From Azospirillum ramasamyi (lineage in GTDB: Bacteria > Pseudomonadota > Alphaproteobacteria > Azospirillales > Azospirillaceae), in NCBI RefSeq assembly GCF_003233655.1, contig NZ_CP029829.1, forward strand, positions 1,002,978 through 1,066,977: a stretch of DNA of 64,000 nt, in the 5' to 3' direction. Both the position numbers and the translations under genes were made by a program. Below the pieces are notes generated by a model. It was not told the DNA's origin. It made no database searches and saw only the letters and a list, made by a program, of their open reading frames with translations. Numbering within the stretch: position 1 is the stretch's first letter; the number at the start of each line of letters is the position of its first letter. Below, piece by piece: positions 57,895 to 64,000 of the stretch.

Positions 57895-58068
57895 ATGAAC
57901 ACGCATTTCAATGAAGTCCGCGATCCTCGCAGCCAGGAGGAAATCATGCTGGCGGCCCGCCGGATGCGCGCCGATTTTCTGCGCGACCTGTACCTCAAGC
58001 TGCGCGCCACCCTGTCCGGCGGCAGCGATCATCGCGGCCCGGCGGCGTTGAGCCCGAGCGCGCGCTGA
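57895..58068 (+). CDS. Small basic helical protein
   Basis: A 57-residue protein, MNTHFNEVRDPRSQEEIMLA followed by ARRMRADFLRDLYLKLRATL, predicted as one or two amphipathic basic helices with a Gly/Ser/Pro tail. The upstream ACGTGGAGATTCCCAGAGCC holds a weak GGAG. It resembles small alphaproteobacterial proteins of unknown role. There is a 216-base gap before it, partly filled by the hairpin above. Confidence 0.5.
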   Translation: MNTHFNEVRDPRSQEEIMLAARRMRADFLRDLYLKLRATLSGGSDHRGPAALSPSAR

Positions 58069-58109
58069 CCGATACCTTCCCGCCGGTTGGCGCTCAGGCC
58101 TGCCGGCGC

Positions 58110-58490
58110 TCAGGCCCGTTCCGACCCCGGTGCGCCGGTGCTCCACAGCAGTCCCAGCACCAAGCCCTTGCAGCGCGGCAGCAGGATCAGCGTCAGCACG
58201 AGCGTCAGCAGCGGCCAAACCGCCAGATGCACCCAGGTCGGCGGCTCATAGCTCTGTTCGACCGACAGCAGGGCCGGGATGACGATGTGCCCGACGATCA
58301 GGATCGTCATCCAGGGCGGCGCGTCGTCGGCGCGCAGATGCCCGAAGGCCTCGCCGCAGGCGGCGCAGCGGTCGACCGGCTTCAGGAAGTTCCGCAGCAG
58401 CCGGCCTTGCCCGCAGTTGGGGCAGCAGCCGATCAGGCCGCGGAAGGAGGCGAGAAACTTCGACGGGGCCGCTTCGGTTCCAACGGACAT
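58110..58490 (-). CDS. DUF983 family membrane protein
   Basis: From ATG 58490 (AGGAGTGGTC upstream) the product is 126 residues. GLIGCCPNCGQGRLLRNFLK and VDRCAACGEAFGHLRADDAP form a two-C-x2-C zinc-ribbon-like head, followed by two helices (MTILIVGHIVIPALLSVEQS and HLAVWPLLTLVLTLILLP). This is the DUF983 layout. The family is found next to cytochrome oxidase genes in some species; no such link is seen here. Confidence 0.88.
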   Translation of the reverse strand: MSVGTEAAPSKFLASFRGLIGCCPNCGQGRLLRNFLKPVDRCAACGEAFGHLRADDAPPWMTILIVGHIVIPALLSVEQSYEPPTWVHLAVWPLLTLVLTLILLPRCKGLVLGLLWSTGAPGSERA

Positions 58491-58834
58491 GACCACTCCT
58501 TCAGTGCTGCCCACAATATAGGCTCTTTCCGGCCGCAACGACACCCACGATTGCGGGCGGGTCGGCCCTGCCAAGGCGCCACTCTTCGCAAGCGGGGCCT
58601 TTTCGAGCCTGACCTTATCGCGCTTCCCGCCTCGTGCTATGAGGGTAAGGACCGTCTGCGGCTGTGCGGGACACGTTCGAACGAGCATCGGATGAAACAG
58701 TGGAACAGACTGCGGACCATGTTTCATAGCGTTCCAAATGTCCCAGCGCCGGCCGACTGCCCCTGCTGCCGAGTTGACGGCAGGGCCGCCGCGGTCTAGG
58801 GGGAAAGCCTTCCGAGTCCTGGAGAACCGCAGCC
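58491..58834. other. 344-base divergent regulatory region with interleaved inverted repeats
   Basis: No gene was found here. Between 58692 and 58736 two inverted repeats interleave: ATGAAACA (58692-58699) with TGTTTCAT (58720-58727), and TGGAAC (58701-58706) with GTTCCA (58731-58736). They lie about 100-140 bases before the ABC binding-protein gene and could be an operator for it or for the divergent DUF983 gene. Confidence 0.5.
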
Positions 58835-59815
58835 ATGTCCTTCACCCGTCTGTTGTGCGCCGCCGCGGCACTCGCCGCCTTCGTCGGTCCGTTCGCCGCC
58901 CCGGTCGAGGCGCTGGCGCAGAGCAAGACCGTCGCTATCACCGCCATCGTGCAGCACCCGGCGCTCGACGCGACACGCGACGGCGTGGTGGAGGCGCTGA
59001 AGGAGGCCGGCTTCGACCAGGGCCAGAACCTGAAGGTCGAATACCAGAGCGCGCAGGGCAACCCGGCCACCGCCGCCCAGATCGCCCGCCAGTTCGCCGG
59101 ATCGCGCCCCGACGTGATCGTGCCGATCTCCACCCCCTCGGCCCAGGCCGTGGCGGCGGCGACCCGCGACATCCCGGTGGTCTTCACCGCGGTGACCGAT
59201 CCGGTTTCGGCCCAGCTGGTGAAGTCGATGGACAAGCCCGGCGCCAACATCACCGGCCTGTCCGACATGGCCCCGGTGGCCGAGCATGTCGCGCTGATCC
59301 GCGAGATCCTGCCGCAGGCCAAGCGCATCGGCGTGCTCTACAACCCCGGCGAACCGAACTCCGTCGTGCTGGTCAAGGCGCTGAAGGACGAGGCGGCGAA
59401 GGCCGGCCTGACGGTGGTCGAGGCCTCCGTTCCGAAATCCTCGGACGCCCAGCAGGCCGTGCGCAGCCTCGTCGGCAAGGCCGATGCCGTCTATATCCCG
59501 TTGGACAACACGGTCGTCTCGGCCCTGGAGAGCGTGATCGCGGTCGGCCAGCAGGCCAAGCTGCCGATCTTCTCCGCCGACACCGACAGCGTCGCCCGCG
59601 GCACGGCGGCGTCCATCGGCTTCGACTATTTCCAGGTCGGCAAGCAGACCGGCGCCGTCGTCGCCCGCGTCCTGAAGGGCGAGAAACCCGGCGACCTGCC
59701 GGTGGAGCTGGCCAAGGGCACCGACCTGTTCGTCAACCCGAAGTCCGCCGCCGCCATGGGCGTCACCCTGCCCGAATCGGTGATGAAGCGCGCGACGAAG
59801 GTGGTCGGGCAGTAA
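58835..59815 (+). CDS. ABC transporter substrate-binding protein (ABC_sub_bind, TrpX-like)
   Basis: A signal peptide (LLCAAAALAAFVGPFAAPVEA) precedes a periplasmic binding fold: VAITAIVQHPALDATRDGVV, VIVPISTPSAQAVAAATRD, IPVVFTAVTDPVSAQLVKSM and IGFDYFQVGKQTGAVVARVL. This is the ABC_sub_bind family, whose members are annotated as tryptophan/tyrosine importers (TrpX), but the ligand here is unproven. Length is 326 residues. It heads a three-gene operon with the permease and ATPase that follow. Confidence 0.88.
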   Translation: MSFTRLLCAAAALAAFVGPFAAPVEALAQSKTVAITAIVQHPALDATRDGVVEALKEAGFDQGQNLKVEYQSAQGNPATAAQIARQFAGSRPDVIVPISTPSAQAVAAATRDIPVVFTAVTDPVSAQLVKSMDKPGANITGLSDMAPVAEHVALIREILPQAKRIGVLYNPGEPNSVVLVKALKDEAAKAGLTVVEASVPKSSDAQQAVRSLVGKADAVYIPLDNTVVSALESVIAVGQQAKLPIFSADTDSVARGTAASIGFDYFQVGKQTGAVVARVLKGEKPGDLPVELAKGTDLFVNPKSAAAMGVTLPESVMKRATKVVGQ

Positions 59816-59833
59816 TATTTCCGGTTCCGAAAG

Positions 59834-59904
59834 CCCCCACCCAACCTCCCCCTGCTCTCGGCCGGCCTAAGCCGGTCCGACGGCGGGGAGGGTTCGAGTG
59901 GGGG
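59834..59904. repeat. REP-like imperfect inverted repeat in the ABC operon
   Basis: CCCCCACCCAACCTCCCCC (59834-59852) faces GGGGAGGGTTCGAGTGGGGG (59885-59904), an imperfect long stem. It sits between the binding-protein and permease genes. It resembles intergenic palindromic repeats common in GC-rich proteobacteria, and could cut expression of the downstream genes relative to the binding protein. Confidence 0.55.
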
Positions 59905-59935
59905 CAAAGTGCCTGCACCTATCAAAAGCACCGCA

Positions 59936-60844
59936 ATGACCGAAATCGCCCTCTTCGGCGCCATCGAGATCGGCCTCGTCTATGCGCTGGTCGCCATCGG
60001 CGTCTATCTGTCCTTCCGCATCCTGGACTTTCCCGACCTGACGGTCGACGGAAGCTTCCCGCTGGGCGCGGCCGTCTGCGCGGTGCTGCTGATCGCCGGC
60101 GTCAATCCCTGGCTCGCCAGCCTCGCCGCGGCGCTGGCCGGCGCGGCGGCCGGGCTGGTGACGGCGACGCTGAACGTGCGCTTCAAGATCCTGCACCTGC
60201 TCGCCAGCATCCTGACGATGATCGCGCTGTTCTCGATCAATCTGCGGGTGATGGGGCGGCCCAACGTGGCGCTGCTGATGCAGGACACCGTGCTGACGCC
60301 CTTCTACGGGCTGGGGATCCCGGACCACATCGTCCGGCCGCTGGTGGTCGGCGCCATCGTGGCCGTGGTGGTTCTGCTGCTGGCCCGCTTCCTGGCGAGC
60401 GAGTTCGGGCTGGCGATGCGGGCGACCGGCGTGAATGCCCGGATGGCGCGCGCCCAGGGCGTCAACACCGACGCCCATGTCTATGCCGGCATCGCCCTGT
60501 CCAACGCGCTGACCGCCCTCGCCGGCGCGCTGTTCGCGCAGACCAACGGCTTTGCCGACGTCACCACCGGCATCGGCACCATCGTGGTCGGTCTTGCCGC
60601 GGTGATCGTCGGCGAGACGGTGCTGCCCGCCCGAGCCCTGGCGCTGGCGCTGATCGGCTGCGTCGTCGGGTCGATCCTCTACCGTCTGGCGGTGCAGGTG
60701 GCGCTGTCCGCCGACAGCATCGGCCTGCAGGCCTCCGACCTCAATCTGGTCACCGCGGTGCTGGTCGCCGTCGCCCTGATCCTGCCGCGCCTGAAGGCCA
60801 AGGCATCCCGCGGCGCCATCCGCAATCCGAAAGTCGTCAAATGA
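59936..60844 (+). CDS. ABC transporter permease (ABC_sub_bind system)
   Basis: A 302-residue membrane protein with about eight or nine hydrophobic segments, of the branched-chain amino-acid type (IGLVYALVAIGVYLSFRILD, LVVGAIVAVVVLLLARFLAS). The GLAMRATGVNARMARAQGVN stretch is the ATPase-coupling loop. ATG 59936 matches homologues; a GTG at 59909 would add nine residues. Its stop overlaps the ATPase start (ATGA). Confidence 0.88.
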   Translation: MTEIALFGAIEIGLVYALVAIGVYLSFRILDFPDLTVDGSFPLGAAVCAVLLIAGVNPWLASLAAALAGAAAGLVTATLNVRFKILHLLASILTMIALFSINLRVMGRPNVALLMQDTVLTPFYGLGIPDHIVRPLVVGAIVAVVVLLLARFLASEFGLAMRATGVNARMARAQGVNTDAHVYAGIALSNALTALAGALFAQTNGFADVTTGIGTIVVGLAAVIVGETVLPARALALALIGCVVGSILYRLAVQVALSADSIGLQASDLNLVTAVLVAVALILPRLKAKASRGAIRNPKVVK

Positions 60845-61638
60845 TCGTCGTCGAGGACATCCATGTCACCTTCGGCCGCGGCACGCCGCTGGAGAAGCAT
60901 GCGCTGCGCGGCATCGACCTGACCATCCCGGAGGGCGAGTTCGTCACCGTCATCGGCTCCAACGGCGCCGGCAAGTCGACCTTCCTCGGCTCGCTCGCCG
61001 GCGACGTGCTGGCGGAGCAGGGGTGCATCTCCATCGACGGCATCGACGTCACCCGCTGGGACACGCCGCGCCGGGCCGGGCTGGTCGCCCGCGTCTTCCA
61101 GGATCCGATGGCCGGCAGCTGCGCCGCCCTGACCATCGAAGAGAACATGGCGCTCGCCGCCGCACGCGGGCGCCGCCGCGGCCTGGGCCTCGCGCTGAGC
61201 GGCGACCGGCGCCGGAGCTTCCGCGACCGCATCGCGGCGCTCGGCCTCGGGCTGGAGAACCGGCTGCAGGACCGCATGGGCCTGCTGTCCGGCGGCCAGC
61301 GTCAGGCGGTCAGCCTGCTGATGGCGACGCTGGCCGGATCCAAGATTCTGCTTCTGGACGAACACACCGCCGCGCTCGATCCCGCCACCGCCGATTTCGT
61401 GCTGGACCTTACCCGCCGCATCGTCCGCGACAACCGGCTGACGACGCTGATGGTCACCCATTCCATGCGTCAGGCGCTCGACTTCGGCGACCGCACGCTG
61501 ATGCTGCACGAGGGCCGCGTCGTGCTGGACGTGGCCGGCGAGGAGCGCGCCGGCCTGGACGTCCCGCATCTGCTGGCGCTGTTCGCCAAGCAGCGCGGCG
61601 GGGTGGAGATCAGCGACGACAGCCTGCTGATCGGCTAA
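60841..61638 (+). CDS. ABC transporter ATP-binding protein (ABC_sub_bind system)
   Basis: The 265-residue ATPase has Walker A GSNGAGKSTFLGSLAG, Q-loop ARVFQDPMAGSCAALT, signature LSGGQRQAVSLLMATL and Walker B ILLLDEHTAALD, with H-loop LMVTHSMRQALDFG. The ATPase start overlaps the permease stop by four bases. The stop overlaps the convergent KefB-type stop by four bases. Confidence 0.9.
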   Translation: MIVVEDIHVTFGRGTPLEKHALRGIDLTIPEGEFVTVIGSNGAGKSTFLGSLAGDVLAEQGCISIDGIDVTRWDTPRRAGLVARVFQDPMAGSCAALTIEENMALAAARGRRRGLGLALSGDRRRSFRDRIAALGLGLENRLQDRMGLLSGGQRQAVSLLMATLAGSKILLLDEHTAALDPATADFVLDLTRRIVRDNRLTTLMVTHSMRQALDFGDRTLMLHEGRVVLDVAGEERAGLDVPHLLALFAKQRGGVEISDDSLLIG

Positions 61639-63443
61639 GCCTTGGCCTCCGAGCCGGCTTCGCCGTCCACACCGTCATCCCGGTCCGCCTCGAACAGCGA
61701 CAACAGCTCCGCGGCGGCGTCGCGGGAACTCTGGATCAGCTTCGCCTCGTCGTTGTGGACGGCATGCTGGCGGATCAGGGTGCGTTCGTCATGGACGCGG
61801 AAGGTGTCGAGCGTCCGTGTCACCTCCCCTTCCGCCAACCCCATCTGCCGCAGCACGTCGCCGGTCAGGCGCAGGCTGGAATCGAAGGTCTCGCGCACGA
61901 TGTGGGTGACGCCACGGTCCATCAGATGGTGGACATGGCGGCGGTTGCGGGCACGGGCGAAGATGGTCAGGTTGGGAAAATGCCGCTTCGCCACCTCCAC
62001 CACGCGCAGCGACTGCTCCATGTCCTCCAGCGCCACCACCAGCACCTCGGCCTTGTCCGCCCCGGCGGCGCGCAGAAGCTCCACCCTGGCCGGATCGCCG
62101 TAATAGGCCTGGCTGCCGAACTTGCGGACGAAATCGACCTGGGCGGCGCTCTGCTCCAGCGCGGTGAAGGGAATGCCGCGCATCCGCAGGACGCGGCCGA
62201 CCACCTGCCCCACCCGGCCGAAGCCGCAGATGATGATCCGCGGATTGTCGTCGGGCATCGCATCGAAGGACCGCTTGGGCTTCGCCGCCAACAGGCGCGG
62301 GGCGAGCCAGCGCTCCTCCGCCGCGAACAGGAAGGGGGTCGCCAGCATGGACAGGGTGACCACCAGCATGGCAGCCGATGCCTGTTCTCCGGCCATCGTC
62401 CCGCCGGTGACCGCCAGCCCGAACAGCACGAAGCCGAACTCGCCGCCCTGGCTCAGCACCGTCGCCATCCGCATCGCGCCGGCCCAGGGCACCCCGGCGA
62501 TGCGGGCGAGCACCAGCATGGCCAGCGCCTTCACCGCCAGAAGCGCCAGGGCGAGGCCGAGGAAGTAGACCGGTTTCTGAAGCAGAGCCGGAATATTCGC
62601 GCCCATCCCCACCGAAACGAAGAACAGGCCGAGCAGAAGCCCTTCGAACGGTTCGATATCGGCCTGCACCTCGTGCCGGTATTCGGAATCGGACAGCAGC
62701 ACGCCGGCCATGAAGGCGCCCAGCGACATGGATAGTCCGGCCTCCTGTATCAGCACGGCGGTGCCGATAACGATCAGCAGCGCGGTCGCGGTGAAGATCT
62801 CGGGAGCGCCGGCCCGGTCGACCGCGCGGAAAATCGGACGCAGCAGATAACGCCCGCCGATCAGCACGACGGCCACGGCGGCGGCGGCCTTGCCGACCGC
62901 CAGCCACGGCCCGTCGGCCTGCGGCACACTGCCCTTGCCCAGCAAGGGCAGCAGGGCCACGGCGGGGATGATGGCGAGATCCTGGAACAGCAGGACGGAA
63001 AAGGCGTTGCGCCCCGACTGGTTGGCCAGCAGTCCGCGCTCCGCCATCATCGGCAGGGCCATCGCGGTCGAGGACAGGGCGAGGCCGAAACCGAGCACCA
63101 CCGCCGTGGGCCAGCCCAGCCCCAGCCCCCAGCCGCACAATCCGGCGATGACGGCACCGGTGATCGCCACCTGCGCCCCGCCCAGCCCCAGCACCGACTT
63201 GCGCATCACCCAAAGGCGGGCCGGTCTCAGCTCCAGCCCGATCAGGAACAGCAGCATCACGACGCCGAGTTCCGAGGCATGGGAGATCGCCGATACATTG
63301 ATGACGAGCCCCAAACCTGCCGGCCCCACCGCCAGACCGGCGGCCAGATATCCGAGCGGCGCGCCGAACCCGAATCTTTTCGCCACCGGCACCGCGATCA
63401 CCATCGCCGCCAGCAGCACGACCAACGTCACCAGTTCCGCCAT
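61635..63443 (-). CDS. KefB/KefC-type cation:proton antiporter with TrkA-N domain
   Basis: From ATG 63443 the product is 602 residues. The CPA2 membrane domain shows LGYLAAGLAVGPAGLGLVIN and some 12 helices (for example VVMLLFLIGLELRPARLWVM, GGEFGFVLFGLAVTGGTMAG). The cytosolic RCK/TrkA-N domain has IIICGFGRVGQVVGRVLRMR (the G-x-G-x2-G NAD site). A charged tail follows. Members extrude potassium or exchange it for protons, often gated by glutathione adducts or nucleotides. Confidence 0.9.
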   Translation of the reverse strand: MAELVTLVVLLAAMVIAVPVAKRFGFGAPLGYLAAGLAVGPAGLGLVINVSAISHASELGVVMLLFLIGLELRPARLWVMRKSVLGLGGAQVAITGAVIAGLCGWGLGLGWPTAVVLGFGLALSSTAMALPMMAERGLLANQSGRNAFSVLLFQDLAIIPAVALLPLLGKGSVPQADGPWLAVGKAAAAVAVVLIGGRYLLRPIFRAVDRAGAPEIFTATALLIVIGTAVLIQEAGLSMSLGAFMAGVLLSDSEYRHEVQADIEPFEGLLLGLFFVSVGMGANIPALLQKPVYFLGLALALLAVKALAMLVLARIAGVPWAGAMRMATVLSQGGEFGFVLFGLAVTGGTMAGEQASAAMLVVTLSMLATPFLFAAEERWLAPRLLAAKPKRSFDAMPDDNPRIIICGFGRVGQVVGRVLRMRGIPFTALEQSAAQVDFVRKFGSQAYYGDPARVELLRAAGADKAEVLVVALEDMEQSLRVVEVAKRHFPNLTIFARARNRRHVHHLMDRGVTHIVRETFDSSLRLTGDVLRQMGLAEGEVTRTLDTFRVHDERTLIRQHAVHNDEAKLIQSSRDAAAELLSLFEADRDDGVDGEAGSEAKA

Positions 63444-63619
63444 GTGCCCGCCGTCCGTCCGTCTCATGACGACTATGGCGTGATTTCAAGCGCCCGCACC
63501 AGACGCTTAACCGGCAGGCCGGCTATACCTTGTGTCTATTGGATTGTGTCTATTGGATCACTCTGCCTGTCGAGCCAGCGGGCGAGGCCGCCCAGCGGGG
63601 CATCCGTGACGCCGTATCG

Positions 63620-64000
63620 TCATTCGGACTCGGACGAGCCGGGAAACCGCTCCAGACCGTCGGTGATCTCATAGTAATCGGCCTTGCCCGCGACATAGCC
63701 GTGGCGGAGCGTCTTCAGCCCGGTCGGTTGATCCAGGCTGCCGGCGGTGATTTCGATCTCCGACTTGCCGTCGCCCTTCCAGAACAGGGAGGACCCGCAA
63801 CGGCCGCAGAAGCCCCGCTCCGCGAAGTCGGACGAGCGGTACCAGGTCAATGTTTCGGCCGCATCGAAGATGACGGTGTCGCGGGGAACGGTGATGTAGG
63901 CGCCGATATGGCCGTGGAAGCGTCGGCATTGCCCGCAATGGCAGGTGACGACTCCGTCCGGCCGCTCGGCCAGCAGGAAGCGAACGCCGCTGCACAGGCA
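63620..64000 (-). CDS. GFA-family (CENP-V/GFA) zinc enzyme, 5' end cut by window edge
   Basis: At least 126 residues are visible, running past the right edge. The zinc motifs are CLCSGVRFLL, TCHCGQCRRFHG and GFCGRCGSSLFW, the cysteine set of the glutathione-dependent formaldehyde-activating enzyme/GFA family. The conserved YITVPRDTV and GKADYYEITDGL segments are present. Most GFA proteins have no proven substrate. The 176-base gap to the antiporter start holds nothing recognised. Confidence 0.88.
   Translation of the reverse strand, partial: CLCSGVRFLLAERPDGVVTCHCGQCRRFHGHIGAYITVPRDTVIFDAAETLTWYRSSDFAERGFCGRCGSSLFWKGDGKSEIEITAGSLDQPTGLKTLRHGYVAGKADYYEITDGLERFPGSSESE

Overview
The window is GC-rich, tightly packed chromosomal DNA of an alphaproteobacterium. 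The gene order dusB(nifR3)-ntrB-ntrC-ntrY-ntrX, followed by an hfq-hflX pair, the fused ispDF gene next to dusB, and a PDH operon with a lipoyl domain on E1 beta all fit the Rhodospirillales, most likely Azospirillum or a close relative. This assignment rests on family knowledge and synteny; no database was searched. No rRNA, tRNA, CRISPR array, transposase or phage gene was seen.

Layout. 1-2.1 kb: two coupled membrane-anchored proteins (one cut by the window edge) and an AcuC-type deacetylase. 2.16-4.8 kb: a TPP riboswitch, a possible 24-codon leader ORF and a thiamine-precursor ABC transporter (ATPase, permease, NMT1/THI5-like binding protein). 4.9-7.7 kb: a tandem UspA protein, an inositol-monophosphatase-family enzyme and two small unknowns. 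7.7-10.2 kb: a run of five palindromes, then hflX, hfq and a HAD phosphatase. 10.4-11.1 kb: one strikingly AT-rich orphan membrane protein. 11.2-18.8 kb: the nitrogen-regulation cluster dusB-ntrBC-ntrYX. 18.9-21.9 kb: a cytochrome c assembly-like protein, ispDF, pncC and a tautomerase. 21.9-30.1 kb: a pyruvate dehydrogenase/lipoate block (pdhA-pdhB-pdhC-chorismate mutase-lpd-DUF29-lipA-ratA) with ftsB upstream. 30.5-33.7 kb: a small lipoprotein and modABC. 33.9-38.0 kb: rpe, two small stress-type genes with general-stress promoter motifs, a PhyR-like regulator, a nuclease and an SRAP protein. 38.2-46.2 kb: an orphan CoxL-type molybdenum hydroxylase subunit, an EAL protein, a GNAT enzyme, cysQ-DUF455-thrB-rnhA, a peroxiredoxin and a PhnA-like zinc ribbon. 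46.3-53.1 kb: a DsbD-like reductase, algH, and the molybdopterin genes moaE, moaD, moeA and mobB with pgsA. 53.2-58.5 kb: uvrC, a FolM-like SDR and small unknowns. 58.8-64 kb: an ABC_sub_bind-type transporter, a KefB-type antiporter and a partial GFA-family enzyme.

Themes. Molybdenum recurs: uptake (modABC with a ModE-like site), cofactor synthesis (moaD, moaE, moeA, mobB) and a molybdenum hydroxylase subunit lie within about 21 kb. Central carbon metabolism and its lipoate cofactor supply are co-oriented in one block. Two divergent promoters at 35.1-35.3 kb resemble EcfG sites and lie beside a PhyR-like gene, suggesting a small general stress response island. No clearly new defence or mobile system was found. 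The most unusual items are the AT-rich membrane gene, the palindrome cluster downstream of hflX, the TPP riboswitch leader ORF, the chorismate-mutase-like gene inside the PDH operon and the palindromes in the pdhA promoter region.
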